From: Mesoaciditogaceae bacterium
Lineage (GTDB): Bacteria; Thermotogota; Thermotogae; Mesoaciditogales; Mesoaciditogaceae
NCBI GenBank assembly: GCA_015486145.1
Contig: WFSH01000076.1
Coordinates: 1 to 13,481 of the forward strand
DNA: 13,481 nucleotides
Reading direction: 5' to 3'
Part shown: positions 1 to 6,709 of the stretch, piece by piece
How positions within the stretch are numbered: the stretch's first letter is position 1
How the letters are laid out: the number at the start of each line of letters is the position of its first letter
Program-made: the position numbers and the translations under genes
Notes under the pieces: generated by a model
The model's input: the letters and a program-made list of their open reading frames with translations, nothing else
Database searches by the model: none
What the model was told of the DNA's origin: nothing

Positions 1-203
1 AGGCACAGGATGTGCCGAGAAAGCGAATCTAACAGGATGTTAGTATGCAGCGTGCTCTGTTATGAGCATCTTGTATGGAACAAACGTCTGAATCAGTTTT
101 GACAAGGCTTCAAAAAGATTACACTCACCGCTTGTAAAGCGGTACTAAAATGTCAAAGAGTGTGTTATTCAAAAAATACTATCCACACTATCTCGAAGAG
201 ATC
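1..203 (+). repeat. Left copy of a ~200-bp inverted structured repeat (IS200/IS605-like right end?)
   Basis: This stretch is the reverse complement of 13235-13437. Over 1-156 I count 5 mismatches (positions 11, 16, 56, 81 and 117); over 157-203 the match drops to six substitutions and two 1-base indels, then stops. It is hairpin-rich: GGCACA/TGTGCC (2-16), CTAAC/GTTAG, TGCTC/GAGCA, and a perfect 7-bp stem with a 3-base loop, ACCGCTT-GTA-AAGCGGT (127-143). A longer stem, TTTGACA (98-104) with TGTCAAA (151-157), encloses the last hairpin. A TCAA tetranucleotide (153-156) lies ten bases 3' of the hairpin, the layout of IS200/IS605 right ends, so the body of an element would lie left of the window. 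No frame in it is recognisably a transposase C-terminus. The repeat is certain; the IS assignment is inference. Confidence 0.9.
127..143 (+). other. Perfect 7-bp hairpin with 3-nt loop in left repeat
   Basis: ACCGCTT (127-133), GTA loop, AAGCGGT (137-143). It is fully conserved in the right copy (13295-13311). Its position just before a TCAA resembles the subterminal hairpin bound by Y1 (HUH) transposases at IS200/IS605 right ends. It could equally be the terminal hairpin of a structured RNA. There is no T-run directly after it on either strand, so it is a poor intrinsic terminator. Confidence 0.7.
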
Positions 204-225
204 CAAAAAAGACACAATCCTTATT

Positions 226-987
226 TCAAATCTTTTGTGATACTTTTTTCATCAATTCCAGCGCGTTTTGAACGGCCTGCCCATTGTAAGAATTGTTAAA
301 GAAAACAAAGATAGGTTCTTTTACCTCACTCGTTAGACTTGCCAAATGATCGATCTCAGCGTGGCTGTAAAGATAGTCGTATCTCCTAAAGTTGAACCAA
401 TTGGCGTTTCTCCCATGAAATCTGAAATAAGAGATTGGACCGAGAGGCTTATCGTTTCTGAACAATTCTTTTAGCGGTGGCACGTCAACGCCAGCCACAG
501 AAACACCTTCTTTTGCAAACTCTTCAAGCAGTTCTTTTTTGTTCCAAGTGTAATTCCGGAATTCCACCACCAACACATCACCAAAAAAATCGTGCAGTTT
601 TTTAACGTAATCCACGAAACGAGGTTCGTTCTTAAAAGAATATGGAAATTGAGCAATGATAGCTCCAAGCTTGTGTTCGTTCGTTAGTGGATAAAGTCCT
701 TCATGAAATCTGTGCGATAACTCATCAAGTCCATCAACATCTCCCTTCCAAATTTCATGGGTAAATTTTTTGTTCAACTTTACTGAAAACATAAAGTTTT
801 TCGGAGAACGCCCAACCAATGACTCAATCGTTTTAAAGTGTGGGATTGAATAATAAGTGAAGTTCAATTCCACCGCATTGAGTCCAAGTTCAACGTACCG
901 ATTGAACATCTCAGTTCTTTTCGTATCTGATGGATACACAGTACCAACCCAGTCTTTAAAAGAAAATCCACTTGTGCCTATATTCAT
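226..987 (-). CDS. DUF72 (YecE-like) family protein
   Basis: This is a 253-residue soluble protein of the DUF72/YecE family, which has a TIM-barrel-like fold and no firmly established reaction. The family's marks are present in order: the N-terminal GTSGFSFKDWVG...YP block (residues 4-19), VELNFTYYSIP (39-49), the FSVK strand, AQFPYSF, VVEFRN, YFRFHGRN, and the C-terminal VFFNNSYNGQAVQNA. The length is normal for the family. The ATG start is well supported: AAGGAGG lies at 996-1002 (minus strand), eight bases upstream. It is transcribed alone, away from the H+-ATPase gene, and its stop codon lies only about 20 bases from the inner edge of the left repeat. There is no signal peptide or membrane segment. 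Family call is secure; function unknown. Confidence 0.93.
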   Translation of the reverse strand: MNIGTSGFSFKDWVGTVYPSDTKRTEMFNRYVELGLNAVELNFTYYSIPHFKTIESLVGRSPKNFMFSVKLNKKFTHEIWKGDVDGLDELSHRFHEGLYPLTNEHKLGAIIAQFPYSFKNEPRFVDYVKKLHDFFGDVLVVEFRNYTWNKKELLEEFAKEGVSVAGVDVPPLKELFRNDKPLGPISYFRFHGRNANWFNFRRYDYLYSHAEIDHLASLTSEVKEPIFVFFNNSYNGQAVQNALELMKKVSQKI

Positions 988-1007
988 CGTTTTTGCCTCC
1001 TTGAAGT

Positions 1008-1022
1008 CACATCGGCTATGTG
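1008..1022. promoter_or_regulatory. Small inverted repeat upstream of DUF72 gene
   Basis: CACAT (1008-1012) and ATGTG (1018-1022) form perfect arms around a 5-base spacer, six bases upstream of the DUF72 Shine-Dalgarno sequence. It may be an operator or a small 5'-UTR hairpin. Arms of five bases are easily found by chance. Confidence 0.25.
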
Positions 1023-1169
1023 AATGTGGTTAACATTTTCAAAAAGGTGTGAGAACAAATGAAAAACTCTGCCGCTTTAGCTTAATTTGCTGAAAATTGT
1101 CGTTTTTACAGCACAGAAGAAACTCCAAAAATTCAGATAACCTCGTATGACAACATCTGGTGCCATCTC

Positions 1170-1197
1170 TTGAAGATTCGGATCATGTTATTATACT
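1170..1197 (+). promoter_or_regulatory. Candidate sigma-A promoter (distal) for H+-ATPase gene
   Basis: TTGAAG (1170-1175), a 16-base spacer and TATACT (1192-1197). Both boxes are close to the sigma-A consensus. It would give a leader of about 155 bases before the GTG start at 1362. Confidence 0.4.
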
Positions 1198-1264
1198 CAA
1201 TTGGGTTTCTTCCTCATTACATGAGATGCTAAATCAACGAAGTTCCAAATTAACAATCGAGATC

Positions 1265-1275
1265 TATAATATAAT
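1265..1275 (+). promoter_or_regulatory. Candidate -10 region (proximal) for H+-ATPase gene
   Basis: Two overlapping perfect TATAAT hexamers (1265-1270 and 1270-1275) lie about 87-97 bases before the start codon. The matching -35 is weak (GTTCCA at 1242-1247, 17 bases before the first hexamer). If active, transcription would begin near 1280. Confidence 0.45.
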
Positions 1276-1351
1276 GGATGTTGTGTTGAAAGCAATTCAT
1301 CCTTACTTTTTTGAAAAAATTGCTCATTTTACGATCTGATTCTTAATGAAA

Positions 1352-1359
1352 AGGTGATC
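1352..1359 (+). promoter_or_regulatory. Ribosome binding site fixing a GTG start
   Basis: AGGTGATC is fully complementary to the last eight bases of the usual bacterial 16S rRNA 3' end (GATCACCT). It sits two bases before GTG at 1362. This supports the GTG as the true start of the ATPase; no in-frame ATG lies nearby. Confidence 0.7.
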
Positions 1360-1361
1360 AC

Positions 1362-3818
1362 GTGGAAAGAGAGAAAAATACCGTAAAAATTCCAAAAGAA
1401 GAAGTCGATTACCAAAAGGTTGATACGAAAACGATTGCCAAATTACTCGAAGCAAATCTTCAAACTGGACTTTCAGAAAGAGAATGTGCTTCAAGACAAA
1501 AAAGATACGGTTACAATGAGGTTTCGGAAAAGAAGCGCAGTCCAGTCATAAAGTTTTTAGAGAAATTTTGGGGACTTACTCCATGGATGCTTGAATTGAC
1601 CATTGCGCTGTCTTGGATGCTTGGTAAATACATTGACATGTACGTGGTGGGAGCTCTTTTGCTGTTAAACGCGATTCTTGGCTTTTCCCAAGAGAGAAAA
1701 GCTTCAAATGCCGTTGAGATGCTCAAAAAGAAGTTACATATCAACGCGAGGGTGCTCAGAGATTCAAAGTGGAAAATAGTTCCATCAAAAGAGTTGGTTC
1801 CCGGAGATATCGTTAGAGTAAGGGCTGGAGACTTTGTACCGGCTGATCTGAAAATCTTCGACGGGGATCTTGAAGTCGATCAATCTGCGTTGACGGGAGA
1901 ATCACTTTCTGTCGAAAAAGGTGAAAACGACATGCTCTTTTCTGGTTCAACGGTTAAAATTGGAGAAGCGTCTGCAGTAGTGGTTTTGACAGGTTCTAAA
2001 ACATATTTTGGGAAAGCGACGGAGCTTGTACAGAGTGCAAAGCCAAAACTTCACACTGAAGAAGTCATCTCAAAGGTCGTGAGATGGTTACTCATAATAG
2101 TTGTTGGTTTTCTCGCTGCCACCGTTGTTTTATCACAGTTTCAAGGTACTCCTTTTGTGGAAATTCTCCCGTTGATCTTGGTTTTACTCGTTTCGGCTAT
2201 TCCAGTTGCCCTTCCGGCGATGTTTACCATAAGTATGGCACTTGGTTCGATGGAACTTGTCAAAAGAGGTGTTTTGATCACAAGATTAAACGCTTCAGAA
2301 GATGCAGCTTCTATGAACACACTTTGTGCCGATAAAACTGGTACCATAACGATGAACAAACTTTCAATAGTGACAGTGTTGCCTATGAACGGATTCACCG
2401 AAGATGACGTAATTCTCAATGGAGCCCTCGCTTCTCAAGAAGCAAATCACGATCCAATAGATCTTGCTTTCCTCGAGATGGCCCGGATGAAAAATCTTTC
2501 AGTGGAAGGGAAAATACAGGAAGAATTCGTACCCTTTGATCCAAAAACGAGACGAACTGAAGCTTTGATTTCAGTAGGAAATGAAAAAATTCGTGTCATG
2601 AAGGGGGCCGTTAACACCATATTTCAACTCTCTGAAATAGATGATGAGAGTGTCAAAAAACTTGAAGAAAGGATACACGATTTTGCACTCAAAGGCTATA
2701 GGACAATGGCAGTGGCATCTGGAAAAGTTTCGGAAACTCCAAAAATATTAGGTGTAGTGGCACTTTACGATAAGCCAAGGCCAGATTCTAAAAAATTGAT
2801 AAATGAACTAAAAGAGCTTGGCATATCTGTGAAAATGATAACTGGAGATGCGACTCCAATAGCGAAAGAGGTTGCAAAGCAGGTCGGGTTGGGAAGTTCC
2901 ACAACGGCAGCCGAAGAGTTGAAATTGGCGATCAAAAAGGGACAAAATGTTGCTTATAAGATAGCTGAAAGGAGTGACGTTTTTGCCGAAGTTTATCCTC
3001 AAGATAAATACTCAATAGTAAAGATACTCCAAAGTGGAAAACGAATTGTTGGGATGACGGGAGATGGTGTAAACGATGCCCCTGCTTTAAAGCAAGCAGA
3101 GGTTGGCATAGCGGTAAGTAATGCCACGGATGTTGCCAAAAGTGCTGCAAGTGCCGTTTTGACAAATGAGGGACTTTCCAACATCGTCGATCTTGTAAAA
3201 GTTGGTAGGATGATATATCAAAGGATCTTGACCTGGATTTTCAACAAAGTGATAAAAACATTTCAAATCGTCGTTTTTGTTTCGCTGGCTTTCCTTTTGA
3301 CAGGGCGATACATCGTTTCGGCTTTTGACGTGATTTTACTTCTCTTTGTTATAGATTTTGTAACTCTTTCCCTTTCCACTGACAACGTGAGATGGTCTAA
3401 AAAGCCAGATACATGGAACATAAATGGATTGGTTGGAGTTGCCATGCTTCTTGGAGTAATGACAGTTTTTGAATCGCTGGGTTTGCTTTACTTGGGAGCT
3501 CATTTTTTCAATCTTTTTAACAACATGGGATCATTGCACACGTTTACCTTTGCGATATTGTTCTACTCGGGAATGTTTACGGTTTTCTTGGTAAGAGAAA
3601 GAGGACGTTTTTTAAAATCAAAACCAAGTAAGATGTTGACGCTTTCTATCTCCATAGATATGGTAGCCGTTGCACTTCTCACCACGTTTGGTATGCCTGG
3701 TCTCAAGCCCATACCTTTTGTTGAAGTGGTTTTTGTTATCGCATATTCTTTCGTTTTTTCTCTTTTGATAAACGACGTTGTGAAATACACCGTTTTGAAA
3801 AAGATTGGAGGTATATGA
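1362..3818 (+). CDS. P-type (P3A) plasma-membrane proton-transporting ATPase
   Basis: This 818-residue integral membrane pump should use ATP to export protons. It has an N-terminal cation-ATPase domain (about 15-80), the actuator motif TGES (178-181), M4 with the PVALPAM proline signature, the phosphorylation motif DKTGT with Asp324, the nucleotide-binding KGA, and the hinge TGDGVND (566-572). In M6 there is an Asp (about 665) within FVIDFVTLSLSTDN, aligning with the proton-carrying Asp684 of plant AHA2. This points to P3A (H+) rather than Ca2+ or K+ pumps. As in other prokaryotic members, the long C-terminal autoinhibitory domain of plant enzymes is absent. The GTG start is set by a strong Shine-Dalgarno sequence. 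The gene appears monocistronic; the next gene is 170 bp away with its own promoter. Family confidence is high; H+ specificity is inferred from subfamily motifs. Confidence 0.93.
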   Translation: MEREKNTVKIPKEEVDYQKVDTKTIAKLLEANLQTGLSERECASRQKRYGYNEVSEKKRSPVIKFLEKFWGLTPWMLELTIALSWMLGKYIDMYVVGALLLLNAILGFSQERKASNAVEMLKKKLHINARVLRDSKWKIVPSKELVPGDIVRVRAGDFVPADLKIFDGDLEVDQSALTGESLSVEKGENDMLFSGSTVKIGEASAVVVLTGSKTYFGKATELVQSAKPKLHTEEVISKVVRWLLIIVVGFLAATVVLSQFQGTPFVEILPLILVLLVSAIPVALPAMFTISMALGSMELVKRGVLITRLNASEDAASMNTLCADKTGTITMNKLSIVTVLPMNGFTEDDVILNGALASQEANHDPIDLAFLEMARMKNLSVEGKIQEEFVPFDPKTRRTEALISVGNEKIRVMKGAVNTIFQLSEIDDESVKKLEERIHDFALKGYRTMAVASGKVSETPKILGVVALYDKPRPDSKKLINELKELGISVKMITGDATPIAKEVAKQVGLGSSTTAAEELKLAIKKGQNVAYKIAERSDVFAEVYPQDKYSIVKILQSGKRIVGMTGDGVNDAPALKQAEVGIAVSNATDVAKSAASAVLTNEGLSNIVDLVKVGRMIYQRILTWIFNKVIKTFQIVVFVSLAFLLTGRYIVSAFDVILLLFVIDFVTLSLSTDNVRWSKKPDTWNINGLVGVAMLLGVMTVFESLGLLYLGAHFFNLFNNMGSLHTFTFAILFYSGMFTVFLVRERGRFLKSKPSKMLTLSISIDMVAVALLTTFGMPGLKPIPFVEVVFVIAYSFVFSLLINDVVKYTVLKKIGGI

Positions 3819-3880
3819 GATTTTTTCAAGTGCCTCTTTTGGATTTTCGTTAATTTTGTTATTATCATATGTATCTGGAG

Positions 3881-3889
3881 TGTTATAAT
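3881..3889 (+). promoter_or_regulatory. Extended -10 promoter for PH-domain protein gene
   Basis: TGTTATAAT is a perfect TGn-TATAAT extended -10. No -35 box at normal spacing is convincing, as is common for extended -10 promoters. It predicts a start near 3896 and a leader of about 90 bases. It suggests the gene at 3989 is transcribed separately from the ATPase. Confidence 0.55.
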
Positions 3890-3988
3890 AGAAAAGTGAG
3901 CTTTGTTCACACATTCTAACTTTGTAGCAGCTCAAAAAAATAAGTGATTTTGTTTTTTATACTCAACGTGAACTTGGGGAGCTAAGAA

Positions 3989-4723
3989 ATGAAAATAAAG
4001 CCAAGCGCAATTTCTTTTGTTTTGAGATACTTTATTTTCACATATTTTTTTGTGTTCTCATTATTTTCTATATGGCTTATCAATGAAGTGGCATTTGGAT
4101 GGTATATTGCCATTTGGATTTTCATGACATTATTGCCCGCCTTGATCCTTTCTTTTAAAAGGGTAAAATTTGGATGGTTTTTTTGGATAGGGCTTCTTGA
4201 TCTTCTATCTTTTGCTCCACAGTTTAAATTTGTTTATGATAAACTTTTGTCTCTTTCTTCCGATCATTTTTATCAAGAAGTTCTCAAATGGCTTCAGAAT
4301 TCTTCTGAAATAAAGATTTATATCATTGTCTCTATCTTGGGGATAATTTTCACACAATTATACCGATTGAGCTTTTCATATGAGATAAACGAAAACGGCA
4401 TAATCTTAAAATCCGGCCTTTTTTCCAGAAATGACAGGACGATATTGTTGAGACAGCTGACGGATCTAGAAATGCACAGGGGACTTTTTCAAAGGATTTT
4501 TGGGATAGGAACGATAGTTCCAATAACCGCAGCTGGAATGGGCATGGGATCGGACACGGTTTTTGGTGGAGGAATGGCGGAAAAAGGGGGATTGGGAGGA
4601 TTTGTTGGAGCCGGAAAAAGCCGCAACATTCCGATAACTTCCGATCCATCAATGGTCATATACGGTGTGAAAAACCCAAAGAAAGTGAAAGACGAGATCT
4701 TGAAAATCATAAACCAGCATTAA
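3989..4723 (+). CDS. Membrane protein with bacterial PH (bPH2, YdbS/YdbT-like) domain and Gly-rich insert
   Basis: This 244-residue protein has hydrophobic membrane segments in the N-terminal half (roughly residues 10-30, 35-55, 60-80 and 105-125). A C-terminal bPH2-type domain follows from about 130: YEINENGIILKSGLFSRN, then ILLRQLTDLEMHRGLFQRIFGIGTI, ending with IPITSDP and an amphipathic helix. These match the YdbS/YdbT-type PH domain of bacterial membrane proteins, whose role is poorly known. Residues 183-209, a short loop in usual family members, are a glycine-rich stretch (12 Gly of 27) ending in GFVGAGKS, which happens to match the P-loop pattern GxxxxGKS. The ATG is preceded by TGGGGAG (3975-3981). 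The gene ends 17 bases from the convergent MFS gene. Domain call is good; function unknown. Confidence 0.8.
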   Translation: MKIKPSAISFVLRYFIFTYFFVFSLFSIWLINEVAFGWYIAIWIFMTLLPALILSFKRVKFGWFFWIGLLDLLSFAPQFKFVYDKLLSLSSDHFYQEVLKWLQNSSEIKIYIIVSILGIIFTQLYRLSFSYEINENGIILKSGLFSRNDRTILLRQLTDLEMHRGLFQRIFGIGTIVPITAAGMGMGSDTVFGGGMAEKGGLGGFVGAGKSRNIPITSDPSMVIYGVKNPKKVKDEILKIINQH

Positions 4724-4730
4724 TTTTTGA

Positions 4731-4751
4731 TCGGATTGATTTAGAATCCGA
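4731..4751. terminator. Hairpin between convergent genes (weak bidirectional terminator candidate)
   Basis: TCGGATT (4731-4737) and AATCCGA (4745-4751) make a perfect 7-bp stem with a 7-base loop. It spans the 17-bp gap and the last codons of the MFS gene. The T-run lies on the 5' side (4723-4728) rather than following the stem on either strand, so it is not a canonical intrinsic terminator. Confidence 0.3.
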
Positions 4752-5919
4752 AAACGGAAAAGGCGATGGAAAATCCAACTGCAAGCGCTGCACCAGCCCA
4801 AAAAACCCACGTTATTCCCAACGTCGAGAAAAAGATACCCATAATGAGAGGGCCTATTGTTTGTCCGAGCCTCAGTGACATTCCGTTAAGTGACATGAAA
4901 GCCGCTCTTTGTTGTGGTGGAGAAAATCGAACAAGGAGAAGTTGGATGCTTGGAATGTTCATCCCTTGGGCAAAACCAAAAAGTGTGGTTGCCAAAAAGA
5001 GAAACCACACGTCGTGAATTAGCGGAATTATAAAAAGTGACAATCCGTAAAGCGCAAAAGCGATCTTTATCATAAATTGTTGAGACATCTTTGATGACAA
5101 TTTGCCAAACTGCGAAGAAGTTATTGCCACTGATATTGACATCGACGAGAGAAAAATTCCGATTATGAAAGTGTTGATTTTAAACGAGTGTGACATGAAA
5201 AAAGGGAAATAGGTTAAGTACGATCCGTAAAAGAAAGTAAAGGTCATCATGCTTATGAAAAAGATCCAGAGAATTCTTTTATCCCTCAAACCTTGAAATA
5301 TTTTTTTGAAATAGTCAGCGGCACTTCTGTTTCTCGTGATTTCAGGCTCTTTAAACCAGAAAAGAGTGATGATTCCAACCGGGATCGCAACGAATGGAAG
5401 AAGAAATGGATAGTTCCAACCTAAAATTCCAAGAGAACCACCTATAAATGGATAAAACGCCGTTCCCACTGAAAGTACGCTTGCGTTGTAACCCATAGCA
5501 GTGCTCCTTTTGGAAACATCTGAGAAAATATCTCCGATCAGCGTGATATTTAACGAACCGAGAGAAGCACCACCCACACCTTGCAAAAATCTCAAAATTA
5601 GAAGGAGCGTAAAGTTAAAAGTCAGTCCCATTGTTCCTCCAGCAATTCCAAAAAGCAGAAGTGATGGAATCAAAACTGCTTTTCTTCCAAACCTGTCGGC
5701 AAGAATTCCGAAAAACGGTGTAAAAAAAATCCCCGGAAGTGTGAATAGAGTTACAAGCAGGCCAACTTCTTCTGGCGAAACGTTGAAATATTTCTGAACT
5801 TCTGGAAAGATAGGAGATACACTTGAAACGGCAAGAACCGACATGAGTGTGACAGAAAATATTATTTGGAGCTTTGTATTTTGATAAATTTTTTCTTCAG
5901 TATTTGAAATTCGTATCAT
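4741..5919 (-). CDS. MFS transporter (DHA1-like drug/metabolite efflux family)
   Basis: This 392-residue protein has about 12 hydrophobic segments and belongs to the major facilitator superfamily. The TM2-TM3 loop carries motif A, GILADRFGRK (71-80). TM5 has the glycine/proline-rich motif-C-like stretch SVGTAFYPFIGGSLG typical of drug/H+ antiporters, so proton-driven efflux is likely; the substrate cannot be told. The ATG is preceded by AAAGGGTGG, a weak Shine-Dalgarno sequence set very close to the start. It lies 54 bases downstream of the methyltransferase gene on the same strand, so the two probably share a transcript. Family confidence is high, substrate unknown. Confidence 0.9.
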   Translation of the reverse strand: MIRISNTEEKIYQNTKLQIIFSVTLMSVLAVSSVSPIFPEVQKYFNVSPEEVGLLVTLFTLPGIFFTPFFGILADRFGRKAVLIPSLLLFGIAGGTMGLTFNFTLLLILRFLQGVGGASLGSLNITLIGDIFSDVSKRSTAMGYNASVLSVGTAFYPFIGGSLGILGWNYPFLLPFVAIPVGIITLFWFKEPEITRNRSAADYFKKIFQGLRDKRILWIFFISMMTFTFFYGSYLTYFPFFMSHSFKINTFIIGIFLSSMSISVAITSSQFGKLSSKMSQQFMIKIAFALYGLSLFIIPLIHDVWFLFLATTLFGFAQGMNIPSIQLLLVRFSPPQQRAAFMSLNGMSLRLGQTIGPLIMGIFFSTLGITWVFWAGAALAVGFSIAFSVFGF

Positions 5920-5973
5920 CCACCCTTTTCAGGCAACTCAATTTGTGGTAAACACACTGCAAATCGCAACTTT

Positions 5974-6516
5974 TTAGACCTTTACAAAAGAGATAAAATA
6001 GTGATTCTCAAAATCTACGCTCTTTACTTTCTTGAAGCCATAAGATTCCACCATCGGTTTCAGCACGTTTATTGGTAACCTTATACTTTTTGGGGGTCCA
6101 AAGTTGGCTTTGAGATTAAACTCCACGAAATCAATATGACCACCCTCACAGATCGTTTTTGAAATTTTTTCCAACAGAACCCTTTGGCATCCCAGGTCGT
6201 GAAAAGAATTAGAGAAAAAAACGTGTGTCGCCTCTGAAAAATCATTTACTTTTATCCATTCGCAGACGTCTTGATCGATCCTTTCAATATTGGACTCAGA
6301 GTAATTAGGATCTTCAAAATTCATTTTGTACGCCTCAATCGCGATAACTTTTTTTGCTTTCTTTGCAAACAGTGAGGAGTAAAATCCATCGCCGGAACCG
6401 ATATCAAAGACAATGTCCTCTTTCGTGAGCGACATGGCTTTCAAAATCTCTTCAGATATTGACTCTCTGATCTTTTGGTTGTGGTATCTGTGTTTTGTAA
6501 AATGATTTTCATTCAT
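5974..6516 (-). CDS. Class I SAM-dependent methyltransferase
   Basis: This small 180-residue soluble protein has a Rossmann-type methyltransferase fold. Motif I is FDIGSGDGFYSS (37-48), the SAM-binding loop, followed by the acidic end of strand 2 (VIAIEAY). Motif IV is VFFSNSFHDL, and a later block, ICEGGHIDFVEF, matches the post-motif 'LxxGGxxxxxEF' strand. The family acts on many small molecules and the substrate cannot be inferred here. The ATG is preceded on the minus strand by AAGGGACGTGAT, a near match to the Shine-Dalgarno consensus. It is the first gene of a probable two-gene transcript with the MFS exporter, raising but not proving the idea that the enzyme modifies a compound that is then exported. 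Confidence 0.88.
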   Translation of the reverse strand: MNENHFTKHRYHNQKIRESISEEILKAMSLTKEDIVFDIGSGDGFYSSLFAKKAKKVIAIEAYKMNFEDPNYSESNIERIDQDVCEWIKVNDFSEATHVFFSNSFHDLGCQRVLLEKISKTICEGGHIDFVEFNLKANFGPPKSIRLPINVLKPMVESYGFKKVKSVDFENHYFISFVKV

Positions 6517-6560
6517 AAAATCACGTCCCTTCGAGCACTTCTAACAGCATCGTTGTTTAC

Positions 6561-6587
6561 ATTTTAACACATAAACCGGACTGCTAA
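6561..6587 (-). promoter_or_regulatory. Extended -10 promoter for methyltransferase-MFS transcript
   Basis: Read on the minus strand: TTAGCA (6587-6582), 15 bases, then TGTTAAAAT (6569-6561), a TGn-extended -10. It predicts a start near 6554 and a leader of about 38 bases before the ATG at 6516. Confidence 0.45.
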
Positions 6588-6589
6588 TG

Positions 6590-6636
6590 TTGGGTATTTC
6601 TCATCTATGATTTATAATCTTTTAAAATGATATACT
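6590..6636 (+). promoter_or_regulatory. Candidate promoters for GH30 gene
   Basis: Two overlapping possibilities: TTGGGT (6590-6595), 17 bases, TATAAT (6613-6618); and a TGn-extended -10, TGATATACT (6628-6636). The second would start transcription near 6643, only about ten bases before the TTG at 6653, which argues against that TTG as a start and in favour of ATG 6710. Confidence 0.5.
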
Positions 6637-6709
6637 TTGATAACTTTTTGGTTTGCACTCGAGCTACAAAGGTTTATTCGCCCCAAAATTTATTCAAGGG
6701 GATGAAGAT

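Larger units (their letters stand above)
988..1361. other. 374-bp divergent intergenic region (DUF72 / H+-ATPase)
   Basis: I see no gene here. On the DUF72 side it holds that gene's ribosome binding site (996-1002) and a small inverted repeat, CACAT-N5-ATGTG (1008-1022). On the ATPase side it holds two candidate plus-strand promoters, annotated separately, and the ATPase ribosome binding site. I found no convincing minus-strand promoter for DUF72, and no RNA gene or small open frame I would defend. Confidence 0.6.

Noticed and set aside
1..108. An open frame through the left repeat (RHRMCRESES...)
   Set aside because: The same frame in the right copy meets a TGA at the sixth codon, so it is not a conserved coding sequence.
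3563..3935. Minus-strand open frames over the 3' end of the ATPase gene
   Set aside because: They are antisense to conserved transmembrane coding sequence, with no good start site and no recognisable motif.
4535..4621. A genuine P-loop NTPase in the PH-domain protein
   Set aside because: There is no Walker B or NTPase fold around GFVGAGKS; the match sits in a glycine-rich loop and may be chance, so it is kept only as a finding.
6653..6709. A TTG-initiated 19-residue extension of the GH30 protein
   Set aside because: There is no ribosome binding site before the TTG, it lies about ten bases after a likely transcription start, and ATG 6710 has AAGGGG at ideal spacing and begins a classic signal peptide.
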